From assembly GCA_024710445.1 (NCBI GenBank), contig JANJUT010000263.1:1-10443 (forward strand): a stretch of 10,443 bases of DNA. The letters are read 5' to 3'. The stretch's first letter is position 1; each line of letters starts with the position of its first letter. Source of the DNA: Thiobacillus sp. GTDB lineage: Bacteria; Pseudomonadota; Gammaproteobacteria; Burkholderiales; Thiobacillaceae. Positions 1 to 6,641 of the stretch are shown here, piece by piece. The position numbers and the translations under genes are program-made. Below the pieces are notes generated by a model. That model had not been told where the DNA came from. It saw only the letters and a program-made list of their open reading frames with translations, and did not search any database.

Positions 1-189
1 GACACGCGGCAGGCGACGCAGGCTCCGCGGCACATCCAGATCGCCCACGTAGGGCGTCACACCCAACGCGCGCAGCGCGGCAACCCGCTCGGGGCGGCGG
101 GTCGGCCCGATAAATTCGGCCTGTCCCGCATAGCGCTTCACCAGTCGTTCGGCCACATCGCCAAACCCTACAATCAAGATTTTTTTCAT
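1..189 (-). CDS. NAD(P)-binding SDR/epimerase-like protein, N-terminal 63 residues (cut by window edge)
   Basis: Reading the minus strand from the ATG at 189 gives 63 codons without a stop up to base 1, so the gene continues outside the window. The protein opens MKKILIVGFGDVAERL, a beta-strand followed by G-x-G-x-x-A, the dinucleotide-binding turn of a Rossmann fold. The next part has TRRPERVAALRALGVTPYVGDL, with the arginine pair after the second strand that often selects NADP and a GD pair typical of the atypical (extended) short-chain dehydrogenase group, which includes YeeZ-like proteins. Substrate cannot be told from the fragment. It diverges from the reductase gene at 316, sharing a 126-bp intergenic region. 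The upstream sequence shows no good Shine-Dalgarno, but this ATG places the nucleotide-binding motif at the usual distance from the N-terminus. Confidence 0.8.
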   Translation of the reverse strand, partial: MKKILIVGFGDVAERLVKRYAGQAEFIGPTRRPERVAALRALGVTPYVGDLDVPRSLRRLPRV

Positions 190-275
190 TGCCGTTTATC
201 TACGATGCCCGTTCGAATTTGATCTTTTGCCTGTAACCCTATGCTTGCAAGGGTAAAAACCCGGCGCTCTCGGGC

Positions 276-281
276 GATAAT
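276..281 (+). promoter_or_regulatory. Possible -10 box for the reductase gene
   Basis: GATAAT matches the sigma-70 -10 consensus at five of six bases and would give a leader of about 28 nt before the ATG at 316. No convincing -35 hexamer sits 16 to 18 bases upstream (the nearest TTGCAA is at 245-250, too far away), so the call is weak. The rest of the 190-315 intergenic region holds only short imperfect inverted repeats, such as ACCCT/AGGGT around 236-254. Confidence 0.25.
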
Positions 282-315
282 CTCTGGGTTTGTCACCGCA
301 TTCTAAGCCTACATC

Positions 316-1353
316 ATGCCGTATCAGGTCACCATTCAGCCCAGCGGGCACCAGTTCCACGTCAATAACGACGAAACCCTGCTCGACGCCGCCTTGCGCG
401 AAGGCTTCTCCCTGCCCTATGGTTGCCGCAATGGTGCCTGTGGTTCCTGCAAGGGCAAGGTGCTATCCGGCGAACTTGATTACGGCAAACATTCACCCAC
501 TTCCCTGAAGGACGAAGAGAAAGCTCAGGGCCGGGCGTTGTTCTGCTGTGCCAGACCGCTGTCCGACCTCAACATCGAAGCCCGGGAAATCGGCGCCGCG
601 AAAGACATCGTGGTGAAAACCCTGCCGTGCCGGGTCGAAAAACTGGAAAAACGCGCCGATGATGTGATGGTGCTCAAGATCAGACTGCCGGCCAACGAGC
701 GCCTGCAGTTTCTGGCTGGCCAATACATCGACTTTCAGTTGAAGGACGGCAAGACGCGCAGCTACTCACTCGCCAACCCCCCGCACGACGACGCCCTGCA
801 GGAACTGCACATCCGCCACATGCCGGGCGGCCTGTTCACCGACCAGGTGTTTTCCACCCTGAAGGAACGCGACATCCTGCGCCTCAAGGGCCCGCTCGGC
901 AGCTTTTTCATCCGCGAGGATTCCGACAAGCCGATGATCTTTATCGCGGGCGGCACCGGCTTTGCGCCGATCAAGGGCATGCTGGAACACGCATTCGCCG
1001 CGCATCTGGATCGCGAAATGGTGCTGTATTGGGGGGTGCGCTCACTGAAGGATCTCTACATGGCCGAACTGCCGCAGCAGTGGCAGGCCGAGCATCCCAA
1101 TTTCACGTTTATTCCGGTGTTGTCCAACCCGGAGCCCGGCGACCAATGGCAGGGCCGTACCGGATACGTGCACAAGGCCGTGCTCGCCGACTTTGCCGAT
1201 CTGTCCGGCTATCAGGTCTACGCCTGCGGCGCGCCCATCATGGTCGACAGCGCACGTGAAGCCTTCGAGCAAACGCGGGGGCTGCCCGAAGATGCATTCT
1301 TTGCGGATTCGTTCGTGTTTGCGGCGGACACGGAAACCGCCCTTTCCGCCTGA
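316..1353 (+). CDS. [2Fe-2S] ferredoxin-FAD/NAD oxidoreductase (CDP-6-deoxy-3,4-glucoseen reductase-like)
   Basis: This 345-residue protein is a complete class-IB oxygenase-reductase type flavoprotein. Residues 1 to about 90 form a plant-type ferredoxin domain with cluster cysteines C37, C42 and C45 (CRNGACGSC) and C77. The FAD domain follows with R148-S-Y-S. The NAD domain carries GGTGFAPIK from 212 and YACGAP at 302-307. Such proteins move electrons from NAD(P)H through FAD to the iron-sulphur cluster and on to a partner enzyme. Betaproteobacterial homologues are routinely named CDP-6-deoxy-delta-3,4-glucoseen reductase, after the deoxysugar enzyme. No sugar-nucleotide or oxygenase gene lies beside it here, so the electron acceptor is unknown and that name should be read as family resemblance only. 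The ATG at 316 is chosen because the ferredoxin domain begins immediately after it; the Shine-Dalgarno is poor. It ends 58 bp from the convergent hemY stop. Confidence 0.88.
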   Translation: MPYQVTIQPSGHQFHVNNDETLLDAALREGFSLPYGCRNGACGSCKGKVLSGELDYGKHSPTSLKDEEKAQGRALFCCARPLSDLNIEAREIGAAKDIVVKTLPCRVEKLEKRADDVMVLKIRLPANERLQFLAGQYIDFQLKDGKTRSYSLANPPHDDALQELHIRHMPGGLFTDQVFSTLKERDILRLKGPLGSFFIREDSDKPMIFIAGGTGFAPIKGMLEHAFAAHLDREMVLYWGVRSLKDLYMAELPQQWQAEHPNFTFIPVLSNPEPGDQWQGRTGYVHKAVLADFADLSGYQVYACGAPIMVDSAREAFEQTRGLPEDAFFADSFVFAADTETALSA

Positions 1354-1411
1354 ACGCAGGCAAAGCCTGACGCCCTGGCCCCAAACCAACAGCCTGGAAA
1401 CCGCCGGGCGC

Positions 1412-2584
1412 CTACTGGGCGCGACAAAGCGCCAATGCCTTTTGATAGTGCTGACAGGCTTCGCTTGGCTGACCGCTCTGGGTTTTCAGTTCGGCCATGC
1501 GGATGTGGCCTTCGGCACTCGGCGCAATGGCGAGGCTGGCTTCCAGATAACTCTGCGCCTTGCCCCATAGTTGCTGAACGCTGCACAGCTGTGCCAGCGC
1601 CAGCAGCAACTGGGCGTCACGCGGCTGGGCTCGCAGCCATTTCTCCGCCTGCTCGATTTGCCGCGTCGGATTGCTGCCGCGCAGTTCGCCATAAAGCGCG
1701 ACCAGGTCTTCATTCCACTCGCGGTTGAGGGCGGATTCCAGCACATCCAGTGCGGTGTCGTGTCCACCGCGCTGCATGAAGGCGCGAACCGCTGCACGTG
1801 CCACCCAAGAATCCGCCTTGAAATCGGACGGGATTTTTTTCCAGTATTCCAGCAGGCCGCGATCATCTTCGGCACGGCGTTTGAGGTTTTCGGCATAGGT
1901 AATGCGGCGATTCTGCGTGGCCACACCCGCTTCCAGCGCATTGCTGCGCGCCAGTGCATCGAGTACACGCTCGGCCTCGTCCCACTGACCGGTCATCTGC
2001 CGCGCCTTGAGCTCCAGACGCAACAATGCGGTGTGCTTGGGCGCGATGTCCTTGGCGCGATTGATCGCGACCAGAGCAGCGGTTGCATCCTTGGCATCCA
2101 GGCAGGTTTCGGCTTCAAACAATTGGGCAGCCAGTTCGGCGCCATGGGCCGTGGCATCCTGGATAAAGCGCTCACGCTGCGCCGCGGCACGCATTTCCTG
2201 CGCGGCCCGGGCAGCCAGCACACGCGCCAGCCCTACGCGCGCATCGTCGCCCTGCCATTGACCGAGCGACTGCGCAGCATCCTGATAACGGTATTCAACA
2301 TAGGCCTTGAGGCCACCGGCAAAATTCTCGTCGCGTTTTTTCGCCGCACGGCGCTCACGCTGCTCGCGCACCCTGGCCGGCAATCCCAGTGTAAGCGCTG
2401 CGATACGCAACAGCACCACGCCGCTGATCACCAGGCCCGCGACCGCCAGCGCAAAGCTGATGAAGGAGATTTCCATCCGCCACGGCGGGTACACCAGCAC
2501 CACATAGCCGGGATCGTAACGACCCGCCATGGCCAGCCCCACGGCCAGCACCCCGACGATCAGCAGCGAGATCAGCCAGCGCAT
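1412..2584 (-). CDS. hemY: HemY, membrane-anchored TPR protein of the haem operon
   Basis: The 390-residue product matches the HemY family associated with late haem synthesis, not the unrelated Gram-positive protoporphyrinogen oxidase of the same name. Two hydrophobic segments, about residues 3-20 and 41-63, flank the family signature DPGYVVLVYPPWRMEIS (residues 24-40). A basic stretch follows (about 71-84) and then a long alpha-helical region with tetratricopeptide-like repeats; the clearest cover about 335-385 near the C-terminus. The anchor plus TPR layout suggests a scaffold in the inner membrane, and its biochemical role remains unproven in the family. The ATG overlaps the hemX TAA in TAATG (2586-2582). 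A good Shine-Dalgarno, AAGGGGA, lies six bases upstream at about 2591-2598. It is the last gene of the hemCDXY block. Confidence 0.9.
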   Translation of the reverse strand: MRWLISLLIVGVLAVGLAMAGRYDPGYVVLVYPPWRMEISFISFALAVAGLVISGVVLLRIAALTLGLPARVREQRERRAAKKRDENFAGGLKAYVEYRYQDAAQSLGQWQGDDARVGLARVLAARAAQEMRAAAQRERFIQDATAHGAELAAQLFEAETCLDAKDATAALVAINRAKDIAPKHTALLRLELKARQMTGQWDEAERVLDALARSNALEAGVATQNRRITYAENLKRRAEDDRGLLEYWKKIPSDFKADSWVARAAVRAFMQRGGHDTALDVLESALNREWNEDLVALYGELRGSNPTRQIEQAEKWLRAQPRDAQLLLALAQLCSVQQLWGKAQSYLEASLAIAPSAEGHIRMAELKTQSGQPSEACQHYQKALALCRAQ

Positions 2585-3654
2585 TACTGATTCCCCTTGT
2601 AGGCATCGAGCGCCTTCAGACTGCCTTCAATACTTGGCAGTTTGGCCACGATCTGCAGGCTGGACAGACGCTTGATTTCCCTGGTTGCGGCCACAACCCC
2701 CGCATCGCGTGTATTGAAATAACGTGTGAGCATGTCCTGTGCCGCATGCAAGTCGGCCTGATACGCCGGCTGATCCTGAACCAGCAGCGCCAGCCGCGCA
2801 GACAGCAGGCGCAAGCGTAGATTTTCGCGCAGGAAATACGCCTGGCTGGGCGGCAGCAGCACGGCTTCGTTGCCCTCCACGCGACGTATCTGTACCAGAT
2901 GCTTCAGTTCGGTCCAGAGTTCTTGCCCAAGATTGGCGGTAGTCGTGGCGCGCGGTGCCGGCTTCGCCTCGGAGCCTTGCGCACTGGCCAGCGGCCAGCT
3001 GGCATGGCGCGCCACCAGGGCTTCAATCCGTGCACTTGCACCCACTTCGTCGATCGAAGGCACTGCACGCAGGCTCGCCAGATCGGCTGCTATCGCGCGG
3101 CGCAGCGCGGTGAATTGCGGCTTGTTCAAGCGCTGTAGACGCGCATCCGCCCCTTCCAGCGCAATGATGGCGGCCTTCACGTTGCCCGCCAGCTGCACCT
3201 GCTGCGCGGCGGTGAGCAACACCTGCTCGATTTCGGCCAGCGTCCATTGGTCGCGCCCTTGCGCCAGATCCTTGTACAGGGCTTCGAGCGCAAGCTGCTG
3301 CTGCTGCGAATTCACGACCTGGCTTTCGATGTGCGACACTTTTTCGCTCACCTGGCGCATGGCGTCGTCGGCATTGCGCGCCAACAGGCGGGTTTCACTC
3401 ACTTCTTTGCCCGATTCGGCCAGCCGGCGCCCCAGTTCGGTTTTCAGATCACGTATCCGTTCGCGGCTGTCGGACCACGACCAGGCAGCCATTCCCGCGG
3501 CCAGAACCGCCACCAGCATGGCCACGATCGACAGCGCCGAAATACGCATGCCTTGCGGCGCGGGAGCATGGGCGGATGGTGTCGGCGATGCAGGCGGCAC
3601 GGCTTGCGGCTCGGCTGCGGGTGTGGCGATGGACGTATCGGTCGTGTCAGTCAT
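2584..3654 (-). CDS. hemX: HemX, single-pass membrane protein of the haem operon
   Basis: The protein has 356 residues. Residues 1-36 are a cytoplasmic tail rich in Pro, Ala and Thr. One transmembrane helix spans about 38-60. A charged, probably coiled-coil stretch runs about 62-120, including a QQQQ run, and a helical periplasmic domain fills the rest. This is the HemX layout found next to hemD in many beta- and gammaproteobacteria. Databases often carry over the label uroporphyrinogen-III C-methyltransferase, but no methyltransferase motif is visible here and the label should not be used. The start ATG overlaps the hemD TGA in ATGA (3654-3651), with AGGA seven bases upstream (3662-3665). 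Its TAA overlaps the hemY start. The exact role is unknown; a scaffold for haem enzymes is the usual proposal. Confidence 0.88.
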   Translation of the reverse strand: MTDTTDTSIATPAAEPQAVPPASPTPSAHAPAPQGMRISALSIVAMLVAVLAAGMAAWSWSDSRERIRDLKTELGRRLAESGKEVSETRLLARNADDAMRQVSEKVSHIESQVVNSQQQQLALEALYKDLAQGRDQWTLAEIEQVLLTAAQQVQLAGNVKAAIIALEGADARLQRLNKPQFTALRRAIAADLASLRAVPSIDEVGASARIEALVARHASWPLASAQGSEAKPAPRATTTANLGQELWTELKHLVQIRRVEGNEAVLLPPSQAYFLRENLRLRLLSARLALLVQDQPAYQADLHAAQDMLTRYFNTRDAGVVAATREIKRLSSLQIVAKLPSIEGSLKALDAYKGNQ

Positions 3655-4418
3655 AACGTATTCCTAAACCAGTTGATCAGGCCTTCTACCAGGCCCGCAT
3701 CACCACCCGGGGTGGTGACGACATGCGCAATGCCAAAACGACGGGCGGCCTCGGCGATTTTCTCATGCGGCGCAAAAAGCGGGGTGGAAGCCAAAAGCGG
3801 CGCACCCGCCTCACCGAGCAATGCTGCCAGATTGTGCAGGGTTTCGGCACTGGTGATGGTGACCGCATCGACGCCGCCTGCCTGCCAGCATTCAAGCAGA
3901 GGCGTGGCATCGGCGTGCGGGCGCCGGCGCTGGTAGCATTCCAGAAAGTGCACCTCGGCGCCGCGTGCGCGCAAGGTATCGGCCAGCAAGGCACGTCCGC
4001 CCACCCCGCGCACAATCACCATCCTTTTTCCCGCCACGTCCTGCAATTGCGGCAGCGCCAGCAGCGCTTCGCTGTCCTGCCCCTGCGGAGTGACGATTTC
4101 AGCGACACCCTGCGCCTGCAGCGCGCGCGTGGTGCCCGGCCCCACTGCAAAGACCCTGGCCGCAGGCAACGTCTGGCCCGCACTGCGGATCGCCGCCAGG
4201 CCAAATTGCGCAGCGTTGGGGCTGATGAAGATGACGATATCCGCAGCGGCGAGCTGCTCAAGCGATGTGCGCAGTCTCTCCAGCGGAACCGCCTCAATCG
4301 TGAGCGCGGGGAACTCGATGCTTGCCCCGCCTGCCGCGCGGATCGCCTGACTCAACGCGGCGGCTTGCTGCAGCGGCCGGGTGACCAGCACGGTGCGCCC
4401 AGCCAGGGCGGGTGTCAT
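3651..4418 (-). CDS. hemD: Uroporphyrinogen-III synthase
   Basis: HemD closes linear hydroxymethylbilane into uroporphyrinogen III with inversion of ring D, in the cytoplasm. The 255-residue product has the normal family length and the two-lobed pattern: VTRP at 12-15 on the first strand, FISPNAAQ at 64-71, [10 protein letters not shown] at 91-100, [19 protein letters not shown] in the second lobe (135-153), and TITSAETL at 187-194. Sequence identity among HemD proteins is low, so these motifs and the position after hemC are the main support. An upstream in-frame ATG exists, but it lies inside hemC and adds 84 residues unlike HemD. The ATG at 4418 overlaps the hemC TGA in ATGA and gives the canonical start. 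No Shine-Dalgarno is seen, so translation probably depends on coupling to hemC. Confidence 0.93.
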   Translation of the reverse strand: MTPALAGRTVLVTRPLQQAAALSQAIRAAGGASIEFPALTIEAVPLERLRTSLEQLAAADIVIFISPNAAQFGLAAIRSAGQTLPAARVFAVGPGTTRALQAQGVAEIVTPQGQDSEALLALPQLQDVAGKRMVIVRGVGGRALLADTLRARGAEVHFLECYQRRRPHADATPLLECWQAGGVDAVTITSAETLHNLAALLGEAGAPLLASTPLFAPHEKIAEAARRFGIAHVVTTPGGDAGLVEGLINWFRNTL

Positions 4419-5341
4419 GCGATGGGAGGCAACGCGTCGAGAATGGCGCGTGCGCCCAGTGCCAGAAGCTTGTCGGCCAGATGCTGGCCCACGGCTTCGG
4501 GATCGGCCATCTCGCCTTCGGCCTGGTCCTGGATAAAGCGGCTGCCGTCCGGATGCGCCACAAAGCCATGGATCACCAGTTTGCCGTCCTGCAGCACGGC
4601 ATGCGCGCCCAGGGGCACCTGGCAACTGCCGCCCAGCACCCGGCTGACCTGACGTTCGGCGCGCACACATGCGGCCGTTTCGGCATGATTGAGCGCGGCG
4701 AGCAGGCTTGCCACTGCGGTGTTGCCACTGCGGATTTCGATACCCAGCGCACCCTGTCCAGCTGCGGGAATGCTGTCTTCCACCGAGAGCAGGCTCTTGA
4801 TGCGCGCGCCCAGACCCAGGCGCTTCAAGCCGGCGGCGGCCAGCAGGATGGCGTCGTACTGGCCTTCGTCAAGCTTCTTCAAGCGGGTGCCGACATTGCC
4901 ACGCAGGGGTTTCACCGTGAGATGTGGATACCGCGCACGCAGTTGGGCTTCACGCCGCAGGCTGGAGGTGCCGACCACGCTGCCAGGCGGCAGATCGGAC
5001 AGGCGTTCATACTGGTTCGAGACAAAGGCATCACGCGGATCCTCGCGTTCGCCAATGACCGCCAGTTCAAATCCCGGCGGCAATTCCATCGGCACGTCCT
5101 TCATCGAATGCACGGCCAAATCGGCTTGACCGGCTTCCAGCGCCACCTCGAGTTCCTTGACAAACAGGCCCTTGCCGCCGATTTTCGACAGGGTGACATC
5201 GAGAATCTGGTCGCCGCGCGTGGTCATGCCCAGAATATTCACCGTATGGCCCGGATGCAGTGCGCGCAGTCGATCTCGAATATGCTCGGCCTGCCACATG
5301 GCGAGGGCACTTTCACGGGAAGCAATGGTCAGGGTAGGCAT
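4415..5341 (-). CDS. hemC: Porphobilinogen deaminase (hydroxymethylbilane synthase)
   Basis: HemC joins four porphobilinogen molecules into hydroxymethylbilane, using a dipyrromethane cofactor bound to a cysteine. The 308-residue protein is full length. It opens with [25 protein letters not shown] (78-84) contains the catalytic aspartate D82. GTSSLRR (124-130) and the arginines at 147 and 153 line the substrate channel. GSCQVPLGA (238-246) holds the cofactor cysteine C240. Each of these sits two residues before its E. coli counterpart, so no domain is missing. The start at 5341 is the only one placing the first strand correctly; an upstream in-frame ATG would add 57 unrelated residues and overlap the divergent thioredoxin gene. 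It is the first gene of the hemCDXY block. No strong Shine-Dalgarno is visible, and I could not find a convincing promoter in the 91-bp divergent region. Confidence 0.96.
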   Translation of the reverse strand: MPTLTIASRESALAMWQAEHIRDRLRALHPGHTVNILGMTTRGDQILDVTLSKIGGKGLFVKELEVALEAGQADLAVHSMKDVPMELPPGFELAVIGEREDPRDAFVSNQYERLSDLPPGSVVGTSSLRREAQLRARYPHLTVKPLRGNVGTRLKKLDEGQYDAILLAAAGLKRLGLGARIKSLLSVEDSIPAAGQGALGIEIRSGNTAVASLLAALNHAETAACVRAERQVSRVLGGSCQVPLGAHAVLQDGKLVIHGFVAHPDGSRFIQDQAEGEMADPEAVGQHLADKLLALGARAILDALPPIA

Positions 5342-5417
5342 GGCAGGTAAGAATGGACTGTTTGATTTGGCAGATGATGACGCGACACTGTTGCTTATGA
5401 GATATTCACATCCACAC

Positions 5418-5423
5418 AAGGAA
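5418..5423 (+). promoter_or_regulatory. Ribosome binding site of the thioredoxin-like gene
   Basis: AAGGAA ends nine bases before the ATG at 5433. It favours that ATG over the in-frame ATG at 5397, which has no such site. The 5433 start also leaves a clean export signal at the N-terminus. Confidence 0.6.
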
Positions 5424-5432
5424 ACGATAACG

Positions 5433-5918
5433 ATGACGCGACTGATCGCCGTCTGGGCGCTGATTTTAGCATGGGGGCTGGCCCTGGCCGGCACCGTCCA
5501 CGCGGCAGACAAACTGGTTCATGCGTCGAGTTTCAAGGCTGACGTACGCGTCGCCACCCAGCGCCAGGTGCCGATTCTGGTACTGTTCAGCAGCCCGGAC
5601 TGCCATTATTGCGCGACCGTCAAGCGTGACTACCTGATCCCGATGCACAAGGATCCGGCCTACCGCAAACGCGTCATCATCCGCGAGGTCACGGTAGGCT
5701 CGATCTCACCCCTTACCGAGTTTGACGGCACAATCACCACCGAAGGCGCCTTTGCCGCCGCCAATCAGGTGCACGTGGTGCCCACCATCAAGGTGTTCGA
5801 CACGCAAGGCAATCCGGCCAGCGAAGCCATCGTCGGACTGCTGATCCCCGATTTCTACTTTGGCTATCTTGAGTCGGCCATCGATGAAGGCCTGCGCAAA
5901 GTGCGCAATCCCAAGTAA
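5433..5918 (+). CDS. Exported thioredoxin-fold protein with CHYC site (SoxW/DsbC-like)
   Basis: The 161-residue product starts with a short basic end (MTR), a hydrophobic core and the likely signal-peptidase site VHA-AD at residues 24/25, so it should act in the periplasm. The mature part is a thioredoxin fold. A strand [11 protein letters not shown] leads to C57-H-Y-C60, the redox pair, and [11 protein letters not shown] places the cis-proline at 117. These are the features of the thioredoxin_2/SoxW-like group, which handle disulphides of exported proteins or cytochromes. The partner is unknown: no sox, dsb or ccm gene is in view. It is transcribed away from hemC across a 91-bp gap, so a link with haem protein maturation is possible but only inferred. 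A longer reading frame upstream overlaps hemC and is not used. Confidence 0.82.
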   Translation: MTRLIAVWALILAWGLALAGTVHAADKLVHASSFKADVRVATQRQVPILVLFSSPDCHYCATVKRDYLIPMHKDPAYRKRVIIREVTVGSISPLTEFDGTITTEGAFAAANQVHVVPTIKVFDTQGNPASEAIVGLLIPDFYFGYLESAIDEGLRKVRNPK

Positions 5919-5941
5919 ATAATCGGTCAGTATCGTGCGCC

Positions 5942-5968
5942 AGTACGACAACCCGGCGGGGTCGTACT
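5942..5968. promoter_or_regulatory. Perfect 8-bp inverted repeat upstream of the response regulator (candidate operator)
   Basis: AGTACGAC at 5942-5949 and GTCGTACT at 5961-5968 are exact reverse complements separated by 11 bases, which is close to one helical turn plus an arm. The centre also has CCC/GGG. No T-run follows, so it is not a normal intrinsic terminator for the gene before it. Its overlap with the candidate promoter elements (5945-5973) fits a site for a dimeric regulator, perhaps the neighbouring NarL-type protein itself. That assignment is inference. Confidence 0.5.
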
Positions 5969-5973
5969 AGAAT
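5945..5973 (+). promoter_or_regulatory. Candidate sigma-70 promoter for the two-component pair
   Basis: ACGACA (5945-5950, four of six consensus bases) and TAGAAT (5968-5973, five of six) are separated by exactly 17 bases. Transcription would start near 5980-5981, only about 17 bases before the response-regulator ATG. The -35 lies in the left arm of the inverted repeat, and the right arm runs to the first base of the -10. Confidence 0.4.
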
Positions 5974-5997
5974 CCCTGCCATGCAGAGCACGTTCTC

Positions 5998-6636
5998 ATG
6001 AAAACCCTGTTGGCCGACGATCACCCGCTGATGCGTGAAGGGGTGCGACAGGTATTGGTCCAACTGGAGCCGCAGGTCGAAATCATCGACGCGCATGACT
6101 ATCCGAGCCTGTTTGCACAAACTGCCGCCCATGCCGATCTGGACTTGGCGCTGGTCGACCTGAACATGCCGGGGTTCGTCGGCATGCAGGGCATCGTCCA
6201 GTTTCGCAGCCGCTTCCCCGACATTCCGCTGGTGGTGCTGTCTGCTTCGGAGTCGCCGCACGACATACAGAGCGCACTGGAAGCCGGCGCCCTGGGTTAC
6301 ATCCCCAAAGCAGCGCCGACTGCCGTGATGCTGGCTGCACTGAGGCAGGTGCTGGCGGGTGACATCTATGTTCCGAATTGCCTGGGCAGCAGCAACGGCC
6401 TGCACGCCAGTGCACCAGCCGATTTCGCAACCCTGCAGCACAGCGGCCTGACGGCTCGTCAACTGGAAGTGGCGCGTCTGCTGGCACAGGGCAGCGCCAA
6501 CAAGGCCATCGCAGGGATGCTGGACATGTCGGAAAGCACCGTGAAGGTTCATATCGCGGCCATCTTCCGTGTCTTTGGCGTCACCAACCGCACCGAAGCC
6601 GTACTCGCCATCCAGCGGTTGATTCAATCGCCCTAA
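5998..6636 (+). CDS. NarL/FixJ-type response regulator
   Basis: The 212-residue protein is a two-domain DNA-binding response regulator. The receiver domain (about 1-120) has the acidic pair D7-D8, phospho-acceptor D54 in LVDLNMPG, the switch serine S82 in VVLSASE and K104 in YIPKAA, so it should be phosphorylatable. After a linker of about 25 residues, the LuxR-type helix-turn-helix occupies about 150-207 (LTARQLEVARLLAQG, then SESTVKVHIAAIF). It lies directly before a hybrid kinase gene, with 5 bp between them, and is probably its output. The start at 5998 gives the standard receiver N-terminus KTLLADDHPLMREG; the Shine-Dalgarno is weak (AGAG near 5985-5988). The 79-bp gap upstream holds a promoter and inverted repeat, suggesting separate transcription from the thioredoxin-like gene and possible autoregulation. 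The signal and target genes are not known. Confidence 0.92.
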   Translation: MKTLLADDHPLMREGVRQVLVQLEPQVEIIDAHDYPSLFAQTAAHADLDLALVDLNMPGFVGMQGIVQFRSRFPDIPLVVLSASESPHDIQSALEAGALGYIPKAAPTAVMLAALRQVLAGDIYVPNCLGSSNGLHASAPADFATLQHSGLTARQLEVARLLAQGSANKAIAGMLDMSESTVKVHIAAIFRVFGVTNRTEAVLAIQRLIQSP

Positions 6637-6641
6637 TCAAG

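Noticed and set aside
1357..1369. CAGGC-AAA-GCCTG hairpin just after the reductase stop as a terminator
   Set aside because: The stem is only five pairs and no T-run follows on either strand; chance is likely.
1571..2590. 339-codon open frame on the plus strand across hemY
   Set aside because: It lies exactly antisense to hemY, is rich in Arg, His and Gln as expected for a GC-rich shadow frame, and shows no recognisable fold.
3651..4670. A longer hemD beginning at 4670
   Set aside because: The extra 84 residues lie within hemC in another frame and look like a GC-rich shadow; the ATGA overlap at 4418 gives the normal HemD start.
3723..5350. Two long plus-strand frames over hemD and hemC (3723-4652 and 4412-5350)
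   Set aside because: Both are antisense to clearly conserved haem enzymes and carry no motif.
5942..5968. The same palindrome read as an intrinsic terminator of the thioredoxin-like gene
   Set aside because: No T-run follows; the sequence after it is AGAATCCC, and it coincides with promoter-like hexamers instead.
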